A DNA stretch of 64,000 nucleotides from an uncultured Flavobacteriaceae bacterium (GCA_947500445.1 CANMSB010000022.1:17851-81850); one strand, 5' to 3'. Numbered from the stretch's first letter, positions 26,370 through 35,394 are shown. Translations and numbers: made by a program. The notes: generated from the sequence alone by a model not told the origin.

Positions 26370-27839
26370 CTATTTTATGGTAATTCCTATAAACCTGTTT
26401 TTGCGTGGTGCCCTACTTCTTCTACTGCATTCCCTCGCCGCACTTATCTGACTTCTAACCTCGACCAAAGCCTGCGTAGCGCGTCTTCGCATGTCGCTTC
26501 TTTTAGATTTTTTTTGTACAGTGGTAAGCCTAGCTTCCAAGGCGGTCCAATCGTCAAGATTTTTATTGCACCTTCCCATTTTGCTAAATTCCGCGCGAAA
26601 TAGACGATTCAAACGACCTTGGTCCGGTTTATCCGTAAAAGGGTCTGCGTGCGGTGCAAGGGTCTGTCTATAAGGTTTAAGGTCTAAAGGGTTGGCCCTG
26701 GCATGAGCCCTCATTTTGTCTATTTCGTCTTTATATTTACCGTTGAGGAATAGATTGTTGAAGTTGTTTTGAGTAACCAAAAGCGGTGTGTAATTTACGA
26801 GGTTTGTAAGTACATATGAATCGACATATGATTTTCTTATGCTGATCGATTCTTTTCTGGTAAGACTTCTTGAGGTGTTGAAGCCAAAGAAATTACGTAC
26901 CGCAATACCTATACCGTTCTCGTCTATTTCCTCTTCGCCACTTTCATTAACGTCTGATATGAAGTTGAACACATGATATACTTCGATAGCCGATATTTCA
27001 CTTGTAACCCATGCAGGACCATAATTGTCCATAAAGGTATAGACACCGGTTTTGAGGTCTTCTCTGGCTTCTTGAGAAAACCGTGGTCGCTTTTTAAGAA
27101 CTTCATCTTTTCGAATAGGAATCGTAACACGGCCTATAACGGAAATACTTCTTTGGTTACTTGAAATGTTTTTAGCAAAAAACTCTCGAGCCGAAACGGA
27201 AAAACTAACATCGGCAAAAGTTGGAAATTTGCGATTTCCATCTTCTCCAGGTGCGGGTTCCGCAGGGCCTGGTCCTGATGGTGGTTCGGGTAAAGTTGGT
27301 GGTGTTTGGGGAACGTCGTTTACGTCAGGTTCCCCAAAAATAATATCCGCTATTGCCCTGCCTTCTTCATAAGTAATGTTGTTGCCACCTCCGGGCACCG
27401 AAACAGGGCCTTCAACCGGCGGCCCTGGTCCCACGGGAGGTTCTGGCGATTCACCATTATCTATACCTCCTTCTTCACTCGGTACGTTCACACCGGGATT
27501 GGCATCTGCAGGTTGATTGAAACCAAATTCAAAACTATCTTCCCTCGACAGCACATTCTCAATAATTTTTTCGTCATCGACAATAGCGAATTCCAGTCGC
27601 GTTCCATTGGGAAAGTTATTTGTCTGAAAAACGCTGCCTAACGGTTTGTCGATTGGGGAATCGTAGGTTTCAAAGGTGAGTTGATTGAAACCATAACCGG
27701 CCCTTAAAATTTGGCCATTTGGACCATAACCGCCTATCGCCTTTACCGAATCGATATCTTCGGTGGGTATCATTTCTTCTTCGCTACAGGATGCAAAGCA
27801 ACACAATGCGAGGAAGGCTACACTTATTCGTTTTCTCAT
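26370..27839 (-). CDS. MACPF-like lipoprotein 3 with Pro/Gly/Glu-rich insertion
   Basis: 489 aa, lipobox CFASC (Cys18) followed by SEEEM. It shares RAGYGFNQLTFETYDSPIDKP (46-66), YGPAWVTSEISAIEVYHVF (273-291) and the CNKNLDDWTALEARL module with its paralogues. In the signature the GG pair is replaced by AI, as in lipoprotein 4. Residues about 107-204 are a low-complexity Pro/Gly/Glu insertion (PEPPVGPGPP, PPTLPEPPSGPGP) at the point where lipoprotein 4 continues without a break, probably in a membrane-insertion or loop region. No frameshift is visible. Confidence 0.66.
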   Translation of the reverse strand: MRKRISVAFLALCCFASCSEEEMIPTEDIDSVKAIGGYGPNGQILRAGYGFNQLTFETYDSPIDKPLGSVFQTNNFPNGTRLEFAIVDDEKIIENVLSREDSFEFGFNQPADANPGVNVPSEEGGIDNGESPEPPVGPGPPVEGPVSVPGGGNNITYEEGRAIADIIFGEPDVNDVPQTPPTLPEPPSGPGPAEPAPGEDGNRKFPTFADVSFSVSAREFFAKNISSNQRSISVIGRVTIPIRKDEVLKKRPRFSQEAREDLKTGVYTFMDNYGPAWVTSEISAIEVYHVFNFISDVNESGEEEIDENGIGIAVRNFFGFNTSRSLTRKESISIRKSYVDSYVLTNLVNYTPLLVTQNNFNNLFLNGKYKDEIDKMRAHARANPLDLKPYRQTLAPHADPFTDKPDQGRLNRLFRAEFSKMGRCNKNLDDWTALEARLTTVQKKSKRSDMRRRATQALVEVRSQISAARECSRRSRAPRKNRFIGITIK

Positions 27840-28027
27840 AATGTAAAATTTATATTTAATTCAGTTAATTAATACTCATCTATTTCTTAGGTGTTTGCGT
27901 GCTTGCGCAATTGTTTATGGGAATTGCACTTTACGCCGGTACTAGTTTTGTTGTTCACATTAGCTTTAGCGGTAACCAAAATGGGTTTTGACGACCATAG
28001 CACTTGGTTTTTATCTTAGCGGTATTG

Positions 28028-29230
28028 CTATAGCCTTATACCACCGTAAAGGTTAGCGGAGGGCGGTGTCGAGTTCCTACAATTCTCGGCTTTTCTAATG
28101 TTGCTGGCCACTTGCTGTAATGCCCTGGAGGCGCGAGCTCTCATATTTTGGTCCTTGGATTTTTTATAAACAATCTCCAATCGTGACTTCAATGTTGACC
28201 ACTTTTCCAGATTGGATTTGCATTCCAGTGCCTCTCGGTAAGCAGCCCTAAAAACGCGGTTTACCGGACCTTCCGTAGGATTGTCATAAGCTGGGTCGGG
28301 ATCTACATAGGGTCTAAGGGTTCGTGTCAGCGGAGTAACGTCTTGAGGATATGTATTGGCGTGGTCGATCATGCGTTGTAATTCACGACGATATCCCCCT
28401 TCTTCAAAAAATGAGTTGAACTTGGATAAATCAAATATTCTGGGAGCAAAACGCCTTAAGGAAGAAGTAACTTCTTGACTGGCGATACTTTTCCGCAACA
28501 ATATTTTTTCATCTCTGGTAACCCTGCGTTCAACCTCCAAATTAAAGAACGGTTTAAAGGCAAAACCGAGAAGCGTTTCGGTTTCAAATCGTTCTTGGTC
28601 ACTAAGATTGGACAAATCAAAATTGAAAACATGTAATACTTCGATGGCCCCTACTTCAGAGGATACCCAGGCGGCACCATACTTATTGGTAAAGTTTTCC
28701 GGTCCGGAAGCAAGAACCGCTTTAGCTTCATCCGATAAAATTGGTCGTGAACCAAGTATTTCATGTTTTTGAATAGGAATCGTTGCTCTTACGATTATTG
28801 TTTCACTGGAGCTGTTAGAAGCAATGCTACGGGTCAAGGTTTCCCGAGAGCTAAAATTAAAGGCGAAAGCTGTTGCGATCGGCCCAATGGTCGGGCCCGC
28901 AATTTCCAAGTTTACACCAAAACCTTCATTACGTGTAAGCACCCTTTCTATCACCTTCTCGTCCTTCACCCTTTCATAAACGATTTCGGTACCCTTCGGA
29001 AAGTTGTTGGTTCGAAAAATACGTTTTCTTGGATTTTTTAACGGGGTATCAAAATCCTCTCCAGTGAGCACATTAAAGCCGTAACCGGCCTTTAAAATTC
29101 CATTTCCGTAAGAAATTGCCTTTACGGCATCTTCGGAGGTAACCGTGTCTTCTAATAGTACTGTTTCTTCTTGTTTTTCACAGGAAAAAAGGAGAAAGAG
29201 TACTATAATCAATGTTATACTATTTTTCAT
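28028..29230 (-). CDS. MACPF-like lipoprotein 4 (first gene of the array)
   Basis: 400 aa, lipobox LLFSC (Cys17) followed by EKQEE. It shares KAGYGFNVLTGEDFDTPLKNP (47-67), YGAAWVSSEVGAIEVLHVF (184-202) and CKSNLEKWSTLKSRL (about 334-348). It is closest to lipoprotein 3, which reads as the same protein with an insertion. It is the promoter-proximal gene: a -7 element sits about 30 nt upstream, and 188 bp separate its stop from lipoprotein 3. No protease, immunity or transport gene is present within the array. Confidence 0.67.
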   Translation of the reverse strand: MKNSITLIIVLFLLFSCEKQEETVLLEDTVTSEDAVKAISYGNGILKAGYGFNVLTGEDFDTPLKNPRKRIFRTNNFPKGTEIVYERVKDEKVIERVLTRNEGFGVNLEIAGPTIGPIATAFAFNFSSRETLTRSIASNSSSETIIVRATIPIQKHEILGSRPILSDEAKAVLASGPENFTNKYGAAWVSSEVGAIEVLHVFNFDLSNLSDQERFETETLLGFAFKPFFNLEVERRVTRDEKILLRKSIASQEVTSSLRRFAPRIFDLSKFNSFFEEGGYRRELQRMIDHANTYPQDVTPLTRTLRPYVDPDPAYDNPTEGPVNRVFRAAYREALECKSNLEKWSTLKSRLEIVYKKSKDQNMRARASRALQQVASNIRKAENCRNSTPPSANLYGGIRL

Positions 29231-29258
29231 CTTTAAGAGGAGTTTAACGTATTCCGGC

Positions 29259-29266
29259 CAAAGTTA
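29259..29266 (-). promoter_or_regulatory. Candidate -7 element of the MACPF-like array
   Basis: On the minus strand TAACTTTG fits TAnnTTTG exactly, 28 nt before the lipoprotein 4 ATG. No TTG stands at the usual -33 distance, so the promoter may need an activator or be another class. Confidence 0.45.
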
Positions 29267-29586
29267 AATGACGGTTGCCATCAGGGATTGCCGATTTGTA
29301 CACTCCTTTATCCAAAGACGATTTTATTTTTTTTGAAATTGCCATATTGCCCTATATCAGTACAATACAGCTCTTACGGTGTGGATTATTATCTGTTGTT
29401 TTTGGGAAGTTTTGCCGATATTTTTACCAAAAGGAAACTGTTTTGATCAAAACCGGCCGTAATCTGGAATTTTGAAATATGAAGTTCAGCGCTGGAAGGA
29501 GGACTGTAGAAGCATGAAAAAAGAAGATGGGTAAGGCCGCGTTGTGATATTTGGTGAAGAACCTAATAGTAGGTATAACAAAGCGC

Positions 29587-29616
29587 AAAAAAAAAGCGCC
29601 GTATTGCTACGGCGCC
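29587..29616 (-). terminator. Rho-independent terminator of the dodecin gene
   Basis: GCGCCGTA (29596-29603) and TACGGCGC (29608-29615) form a perfect 8-bp stem with a TTGC loop on the plus strand; on the minus strand the 3' arm continues into nine T residues. It is 23 bp after the dodecin stop. Confidence 0.92.
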
Positions 29617-29638
29617 AAAACGTATCCTTAAGGTGGAA

Positions 29639-29839
29639 TTACTTCACTTCAAAGGTAATCTTTACATTGACCCTGAATTCCTTTACCTCTCCATCATCGA
29701 CCATTGCGCTTTGTTCGTTTACATAGACCGAGCGAATGTTCTTTACCGATTTAGAAGCTTGTGAAACTGCTTTTTTTGTGGCGTCTTCCCAACTTTTGTC
29801 CGAATTTGCCAATACTTCTATTACTTTTAAAATTGCCAT
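29639..29839 (-). CDS. Dodecin (flavin-binding small protein)
   Basis: 66 aa from ATG 29839, the normal dodecin length; an upstream in-frame start would add 11 unlike residues. The sequence MAILKVIEVLANSDKSWEDATKKAVSQASK is typical, with the Trp (residue 17) that stacks on the flavin, and ends RVNVKITFEVK. Dodecins form twelve-subunit hollow spheres that store or buffer flavins such as riboflavin or FMN. Transcribed alone, with its own terminator. Confidence 0.93.
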   Translation of the reverse strand: MAILKVIEVLANSDKSWEDATKKAVSQASKSVKNIRSVYVNEQSAMVDDGEVKEFRVNVKITFEVK

Positions 29840-29933
29840 AATTAGTGTTTTATATTTCCTACAAGTTAGCAAATAAAATTTGAAACACCTCTTGAAATTA
29901 ACGATGGGGCCACTAATGTTCGACTTCTCCGGC

Positions 29934-30839
29934 CTATCCGTTCAGCGCAACCACCTCGTTTACCTTATCGCCCATCATGTTTTTGAGCATGGTTTCAATG
30001 CCATTTTTAAGGGTAAAGGTCGAAGAGGGGCATCCGCTACAGGCACCTTGCAAGATGACATTTACCTTTTTGCTTTCCGCCTCATAGGATTTAAAAAGGA
30101 TGTTGCCCCCATCACTGGCAACGGCGGGCTTTACGTATTCTTCCAAAATATCGATGATCTGTTTGGAGGTATCGTCCAGGTTTTCCTGCTGTTTTAGGGC
30201 GGCCGGGGCGTCTTTTGTCTTTTGTACAATACTTTGGGTAGATGCTACTTCTTTACCATCGGCAATAAAGTTACGGATGTGTTCGCGAAGTTGCTGGGTG
30301 ATCTCGTCCCATTCCGCTACTTCGAACTTCATTACCGAAACATAGTTTTCGTCAAAAAAGACCTCTTTTACAAAGGGGAAGTGGAACAGCTCCTTGGCCA
30401 AAAGGGAATTTTTGGCCTCATCGATGTTTTTATATTCCAGTGCCGTAGGCACGATACGTCGGCTTGCAACAAATTTCATCACCGATGGGTTCGGGGTTAC
30501 CTCCGCATAAACGGTAACGGCAACTTTCGTGGTCGTTTTTACTTCTTCCACCACTATGGGTTCCCCAGAGTTCAGGTATTCCACTAACTGTTGGGCGACC
30601 TCGTCCTTTACATCGTCCCACGAAACAATATCGAAACGTTCCAATGCAATGAAATTTCCTGAAATATAGACCGTTTTAATAAAGGGAAGGTAGAAGAGTT
30701 GTTGGGCCAACGGGGCATTTTTGGCCTCGTCTATATTGTTGTACTCATAGCTTTGGTGCTCCGTTAAAAAGTGATTGGTCTCAAATTTTAAAATGGCCGG
30801 GTTGTTCGTTTCCTTTACGGTAATATTATAATCTTTCAT
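29934..30839 (-). CDS. Nfu-type Fe-S carrier with duplicated N-terminal domain
   Basis: 301 aa from ATG 30839; the longer frame to 30905 would begin upstream of the promoter. The C-terminal NifU-like domain (about 220-301) carries GACSGCPSS, with Cys267 and Cys270 forming the CxxC that holds a bridging Fe-S cluster for delivery to target proteins. In front are two Nfu-N domains: residues about 5-88 (NPAILKFETNHFL ... PFIKTVYISGNFIALER) and about 108-195 (NPSVMKFVASRRIV ... PFVKEVFFDENYVSVMKFE). The usual family member has one. Cytosolic Fe-S cluster maturation is the expected role. Confidence 0.9.
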   Translation of the reverse strand: MKDYNITVKETNNPAILKFETNHFLTEHQSYEYNNIDEAKNAPLAQQLFYLPFIKTVYISGNFIALERFDIVSWDDVKDEVAQQLVEYLNSGEPIVVEEVKTTTKVAVTVYAEVTPNPSVMKFVASRRIVPTALEYKNIDEAKNSLLAKELFHFPFVKEVFFDENYVSVMKFEVAEWDEITQQLREHIRNFIADGKEVASTQSIVQKTKDAPAALKQQENLDDTSKQIIDILEEYVKPAVASDGGNILFKSYEAESKKVNVILQGACSGCPSSTFTLKNGIETMLKNMMGDKVNEVVALNG

Positions 30840-30856
30840 TGCCAATAGTTTTGTTA

Positions 30857-30864
30857 CAAAAATA
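30857..30864 (-). promoter_or_regulatory. -7 element of the Nfu gene; fixes its start
   Basis: On the minus strand TATTTTTG matches TAnnTTTG exactly. A start near 30850 leaves about 11 nt before ATG 30839 and excludes the upstream in-frame start at 30905. Confidence 0.5.
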
Positions 30865-30956
30865 CAATCATTTTGCAAGGTAGTCCCTATATAATAATGT
30901 AACAATTCAGGCGTTATACTTTATATTTAGGCGACCTTTACTCCCAAAACGGTAAA

Positions 30957-31982
30957 ATGAAAAAGCAGTTACTAGTATTGCTTTCTGTGTTAAGCTTTGG
31001 TTATCAGGCAACTGCTCAGGAAGGTATTCCCGTTTATTTTGATTATTTGGCGGACAATTACTATTTGGTATACCCTTCTATGGCAGGTATTAGCCCAGGT
31101 GGTAAAATCCGTGCTACCATACGACAGCAATGGTTCGACGTTCGGGACGCACCCAACCTACAGACCCTTAATGCCAACTTCCGCCTTGGCGAAAGCAACA
31201 GCGGATTGGGAATGATCATTTTTAACGACGCCAACGGCTACCATGCCCAAACCGGTGTAAAATTGACCTATGCATACCATCTAAAAATGGGCGGGGACGG
31301 TCGTTACCTGAACCAACTTTCCTTTGGGCTAAGCCCCACATATTTACAAAGTAGTTTGGATGAAAGCGAGTTTTTGTCTCCCGGTGGTGTGGATGATCCC
31401 GCAATCGTGGGTAGCAAAATAAGCGAGCCCTATTATAATGTGGATATTGGTATGTCCTACAATCTAATGGAATTTTATGCCCATGTAGCGGCCTTGAACG
31501 TGTTGAGCGGTGCAGAGCGACAGCTTTACCGAACGGGCCGGCAAGATATTGGGAATATCAATTTTATCGATAATGTAAGACGGTTTCTTTTTTCCGTTGG
31601 TTACGTTTTCGGAAGAAATGCAGTTCAGATCGAACCTTCGGTACTTTTTCAATTGACCGATTTTACCAAAGAGAAAACCATCGACTTTAATGCGAAGGTT
31701 TACAAGGATGTCGATTTTGGACGGATTTGGGGCGGACTCTCTTACCGTCGTGGGTTTGATGCTGCGGTAGTGGTTCAAGGAGATAGCTTTACAGAACCCC
31801 AATTACAGTTGATTACGCCGATTATAGGGGCCAATTTTAAAAACTTTATGGTGTCGTACAATTATTCTTATCAGTCCGGGGATTTTCGGGTATCGAACGG
31901 TGGCTTTCACCAGATTACCTTGGGATACGACTTTGGGCAGGCCGAGCGAAAGTATGATTGTTATTGTCCTGCGGCACAATAA
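30957..31982 (+). CDS. PorP/SprF family type IX secretion-associated outer-membrane protein
   Basis: 341 aa with a signal peptide ending ATAQ (about residue 21). The start EGIPVYFDYLADNYYLVYPSMAGIS and the repeated amphipathic strands (KLTYAYHLKM, NYDVDIGMSYNL-type patterns) are the PorP/SprF barrel. Family members help place specific type IX substrates on the surface and bind the periplasmic ends of gliding machinery. Its likely client is the next gene, a giant Ig/PKD protein, though that protein shows a lipobox rather than a CHU_C tail. The tail CYCPAAQ has two Cys. Confidence 0.85.
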   Translation: MKKQLLVLLSVLSFGYQATAQEGIPVYFDYLADNYYLVYPSMAGISPGGKIRATIRQQWFDVRDAPNLQTLNANFRLGESNSGLGMIIFNDANGYHAQTGVKLTYAYHLKMGGDGRYLNQLSFGLSPTYLQSSLDESEFLSPGGVDDPAIVGSKISEPYYNVDIGMSYNLMEFYAHVAALNVLSGAERQLYRTGRQDIGNINFIDNVRRFLFSVGYVFGRNAVQIEPSVLFQLTDFTKEKTIDFNAKVYKDVDFGRIWGGLSYRRGFDAAVVVQGDSFTEPQLQLITPIIGANFKNFMVSYNYSYQSGDFRVSNGGFHQITLGYDFGQAERKYDCYCPAAQ

Positions 31983-32008
31983 ACCAAATCCGTGCCGTTT
32001 CTATTTTA

Positions 32009-32027
32009 AACCCTCGCTTAGCGGGTT
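32009..32027 (+). terminator. Weak hairpin after the PorP/SprF gene
   Basis: AACCC (32009-32013) and GGGTT (32023-32027) flank a 9-nt loop. There is no T-run, so this is a weak terminator or a processing hairpin. Confidence 0.3.
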
Positions 32028-32089
32028 ATAATCGTTAAAAAGACCGACAACCAAGTGTATGGGCAATAACGCATTTTTGTTCCGAGGTT

Positions 32090-35000
32090 ATGAAAAAAAA
32101 CACCAAAATATTCTGGACTGTAGTTAGTGCCTTGCTTCTGGTACTCGCCTGTACAAAAGAGGTGACCCTTTTTACAGAGGTAGAATTCTCTTTGCTGGAA
32201 CAACGTACTTCCCAAGGCTTTGTAAACCAACAGTTGCAAACGACACTAACTGTGGTACCCGAAGCCGAGCTGGAGGGCTATACCTATTCGTTTACGTATG
32301 AAATTCTTCAGGGCAACGGGCGCTTTGAAAACGCCGATGGGGCGGTTTTAAACAGTGGCAACGCCATACCATTTTCTCCTTTTTCCGCTTCGGTAAACTA
32401 TGTAGGCCAAGAAGCGGGAATACATCGGGTCCGAATTGTGGGCTCGGACAATTTTGGGTTTACCGAAGAACTCGAAATTACATATGATCTTGAAGAGATT
32501 CCCGTCACCTGGGCGGCTACCAGTGCGTCTAATCAAATACAACTTGGGCAGGATGCGGTTATCAACCTGACCTTTGCTACACCGGAAAATAATACCGGTG
32601 CCACCTACGAAGCGGCATACCAACTTTCTGGGGGCAATGCCAGCATCACTGCGGTGCCGACGGATGGCTACGCGCCTACCACCAACTTTGAACCCATTGC
32701 ACAGGGCACCTATCAACTTAACCTTTCCGACACAGAGTTGGGCACCTTGGAAATTGTGTTTTTGTTAAGGGATAACAATGGAGGTGATTTTGAAACCGCT
32801 TTGGTGTTCGAGATAGTCACCGTTGTGGAGGTCGTTTCCCTCAGTCTTGGGGAATGTGAAACGTTAACTATGATAGTAGGAGAAACCACTTCGTGTCCCG
32901 TAACGTTTACGCCTTCAAATACTACGGACCAAGGAGTCACCTGGAGTTCCGACAATCCCGGTATAGTAGCGGTGGATGGACAAGGAGTGTTTACGGCAAT
33001 TGCTCCGGGATCGGCAACGGTAACCGTGACCGCGACTTCGAATCCGACAATAACGACATCGGTTACGATTACGGTAAGCGACGAAGCGGAAATACCGGTC
33101 ACGGGCATTGCCGTAGCACAAGAAGACCCATCGGATAACGACGCTATACGGCAATTGATTGCCACGGTATTGCCCACCAATGCGTCAAATACAAACGTTA
33201 CCTGGAGCTCGGAAGATACCAGTATCGCTACGGTGGATGCGAATGGGCTGTTAACAGGTGTAGCGGCAGGTACGGTGACCATTACGGCAACCTCGGTGTC
33301 CGATCCGGAAATTAGCGGCAGTATCGAGGTGGTCATCAGTGGTAGCCCGGAGCCCAACGGTACCGATATTACGGCCTTTAGTCTGCCCTCCCAGAACGAT
33401 TCCGATATTGACGCGGTCAACCACGAAGTGACGGTCAGTGTACCTCAGGGGACCAATCTAAACGTAGCGCCGAATACCCTCTCCCTTTCCCCTGGTGCTT
33501 CTGTAGCCCCGGATGCCAGCGAAGTACGAAACTTTAACAATCCGATTACATATACGGTCACTGCGGCGAACGGAGATCAAGAGGTTTGGACGGTCAATGT
33601 GACAGAGGCCGCCAGTTCGGAGAAAACAATAACCTCTTTTGTTATAGACGGTGTAGCGGGAACCATTACCGGTTTTGATATCGCGATAACGTTACCTTCT
33701 GGTACCGATGTTACAGCGTTGTCGCCGAACGTTGTTCATACAGGAGTGTCCTTAAGTCCAGAATCCGGAACATCGCAGGATTTTTCAACCCCAAGGGCAT
33801 ATACCGTTACCGCCCAGGACGGTTCTACTAGAGGATATCTCGTTACCGTCACTCTTGAAGCCGCGACCAACCAGGCTCCGACTGCAATAGCCAGTTCGGA
33901 TGTTACAAGCGGTCCCGCATCGCTGACTGTTGATTTCACCGGTGACCAGTCTTCGGACCCAGACGCAGGGGATACATTGAGCTACCTTTGGAACTTTGAC
34001 GATAACGGAAATTCGAGTATTTCGGCCAACCCTCAATATACATTCAATACTCCAGGAACCTACAACGTAGTGCTGACGGTTACCGACAACGGTAATCCCC
34101 AGCTTAGTAATTCGCAACAATTAACTATTACCGTAAGTACTGGTGCCGCTTTAGATGCGATTAACGATGAATATACGTTTTTAACGGTCGACCAAGAGAC
34201 TACTTTTGACCTTTTTGTCTTGAATAATGATATAGATCCTGGAGCTGATGGTACTCCTAGGGTTTACGTTACTTCGTATACGCAACCCAGTAGTGGGTCA
34301 GTATTGTTAGAGCCATCAACTCTAGGCTTGCTTAGGTATACTATAGATGCCGCTACTCCCGTGGGCATATATACATTTGAATACAGTATCGAGGATGTCG
34401 ACGGTGGAACCGATACCGCAATGGTGACCATTACGCTTACGGCGGCCAACCAAAATCCGACTGCACGGCCCGAGAGCGTTCTGAGTATTACGGACGGCGC
34501 ACCGGATACCTTGAATTTTACCGGAGTGAATTCGTTCGATGATGATCCTGGCGATACTATTGAAGAGTACCGATGGGACTTCGGCGATCCAGGCTCTGGC
34601 ATCGATAATACTTTTGTGTCTGATTCGCCTACGGCATCACATGAGTATGTTACGGCCGGTAGTTATACGGTTACACTTACCGTAGTTGATAATAGAGGAG
34701 GTGTTAGCGATCCAGTAGCCTTAACAGTTACGGTATCCCCACCGAATACAGGGCCTACCGCGGTCAATGACGATTATGAGTTTAATACTGTTGGTGGTCA
34801 GGATACGTTTACGCTAAATGTCACCTCAAATGATAACGATCCAGATAATGACCCTCTGACGGTCACTACATTTACACAGCCCTCATCTGGTACGATTGCA
34901 AGACAATCACCGGGAAGTAATGTTTTGGAGTTTACTATTAACCCTAGTTTTGATAGTCCTGGCTTTTATAGTTTTTCCTACACCATAACGGATGGGAATG

Positions 35001-35137
35001 CAACTTCAACAGCAACGGTCGAGGTAACTTTGGTTACCGAATGTCCAACGGGGCAGCAATTGTGTTTTGGTCCTAATGGTCCGGAATGTAGGCCATTGAC
35101 CGATCCTAATGGAAGTCCTTTAATCTGTCCGAATTAA
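32090..35137 (+). CDS. Giant Ig-like/PKD repeat lipoprotein
   Basis: 1,015-aa surface lipoprotein (lipobox VLAC, Cys21, followed by TKEV). Modules in order: an unassigned beta domain (about 28-135), a second one (about 140-245), two BIG2 domains (about 250-335 and 338-415, each with VTWSS..P/T..ATVD..G), two repeats with ITYTVTAANGDQEVWTVNVT-like ends (about 420-505 and 510-590), a PKD domain (about 595-685), a cadherin-like Ig domain (NDEYTFLT, 690-780), a second PKD (785-875) and a second cadherin-like Ig domain (NDDYEFNT, 882-975). The last 35 residues hold four Cys. It is probably an adhesin or surface stalk. Confidence 0.85.
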   Translation: MKKNTKIFWTVVSALLLVLACTKEVTLFTEVEFSLLEQRTSQGFVNQQLQTTLTVVPEAELEGYTYSFTYEILQGNGRFENADGAVLNSGNAIPFSPFSASVNYVGQEAGIHRVRIVGSDNFGFTEELEITYDLEEIPVTWAATSASNQIQLGQDAVINLTFATPENNTGATYEAAYQLSGGNASITAVPTDGYAPTTNFEPIAQGTYQLNLSDTELGTLEIVFLLRDNNGGDFETALVFEIVTVVEVVSLSLGECETLTMIVGETTSCPVTFTPSNTTDQGVTWSSDNPGIVAVDGQGVFTAIAPGSATVTVTATSNPTITTSVTITVSDEAEIPVTGIAVAQEDPSDNDAIRQLIATVLPTNASNTNVTWSSEDTSIATVDANGLLTGVAAGTVTITATSVSDPEISGSIEVVISGSPEPNGTDITAFSLPSQNDSDIDAVNHEVTVSVPQGTNLNVAPNTLSLSPGASVAPDASEVRNFNNPITYTVTAANGDQEVWTVNVTEAASSEKTITSFVIDGVAGTITGFDIAITLPSGTDVTALSPNVVHTGVSLSPESGTSQDFSTPRAYTVTAQDGSTRGYLVTVTLEAATNQAPTAIASSDVTSGPASLTVDFTGDQSSDPDAGDTLSYLWNFDDNGNSSISANPQYTFNTPGTYNVVLTVTDNGNPQLSNSQQLTITVSTGAALDAINDEYTFLTVDQETTFDLFVLNNDIDPGADGTPRVYVTSYTQPSSGSVLLEPSTLGLLRYTIDAATPVGIYTFEYSIEDVDGGTDTAMVTITLTAANQNPTARPESVLSITDGAPDTLNFTGVNSFDDDPGDTIEEYRWDFGDPGSGIDNTFVSDSPTASHEYVTAGSYTVTLTVVDNRGGVSDPVALTVTVSPPNTGPTAVNDDYEFNTVGGQDTFTLNVTSNDNDPDNDPLTVTTFTQPSSGTIARQSPGSNVLEFTINPSFDSPGFYSFSYTITDGNATSTATVEVTLVTECPTGQQLCFGPNGPECRPLTDPNGSPLICPN

Positions 35138-35146
35138 TGATAAAAA

Positions 35147-35181
35147 CAGGCCTATTTCCTAAATTGCGGAAAATAGACCTG
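35147..35181 (+). terminator. Hairpin after the Ig/PKD lipoprotein gene
   Basis: CAGG-C-CTATTT-CC (35147-35159) pairs with GG-AAATAG-A-CCTG around 35168-35181, one mismatch. No long T-run follows. A second inverted repeat, ACCTGCCT (35202-35209) and AGGCAGGT (35224-35231), stands between it and repeat copy B. Confidence 0.5.
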
Positions 35182-35232
35182 CTTACCAACATCGACCTGA
35201 TACCTGCCTTACCCCTCCCAAGGAGGCAGGTA

Positions 35233-35394
35233 ATACCATTTTGACTTTGAAATGGTACGTATAAAAATTGAATTATTTTTTAGTTGTTCAAGGCAAAAAA
35301 TCTAAGCATAGCCATAGCTACGGTTCTATTTTTTAACGAAGAACAGCTAAAAAAGAAACGATTTATTAGTGCTATTTCAAAGTTAAAATGGTAT
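35233..35394. repeat. Intergenic palindromic repeat, copy B (reference copy)
   Basis: 162 bp. The ends 35233-35253 and 35374-35394 are inverted repeats matching at 20 of 21 positions. Inside, the two arms also pair imperfectly (TTTTTTAGTTGTTC on the left against TTTTTTAGCTGTTC on the other strand), so the whole element can fold into one long hairpin. The centre is AAGCATAGCCATAGCTACGG (35304-35323). Both ends can be read as TA-CC ... GG-TA, as if flanked by a TA duplication. It lies between two convergent genes. Confidence 0.9.

Larger units (their letters stand above)
29231..29638. other. Gene-free stretch upstream of the MACPF-like array
   Basis: 408 bp between lipoprotein 4 and the dodecin gene. 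It carries the array promoter candidate at 29259-29266 and the dodecin terminator at 29587-29616. Short open frames here (29275-29475 and 29544-29726, plus strand) have no signal, RBS or recognisable sequence and I do not call them. Confidence 0.6.

Noticed and set aside
27225..27521. Pro/Gly-rich stretch as a frameshift artefact
   Set aside because: The frame stays open with sensible codons on both sides and conserved family sequence resumes in the same frame.
32713..33420. 235-aa minus-strand frame opposite the Ig/PKD lipoprotein
   Set aside because: The repetitive Val/Thr composition mirrors the Ig repeats of the sense gene; no start signal or family resemblance.
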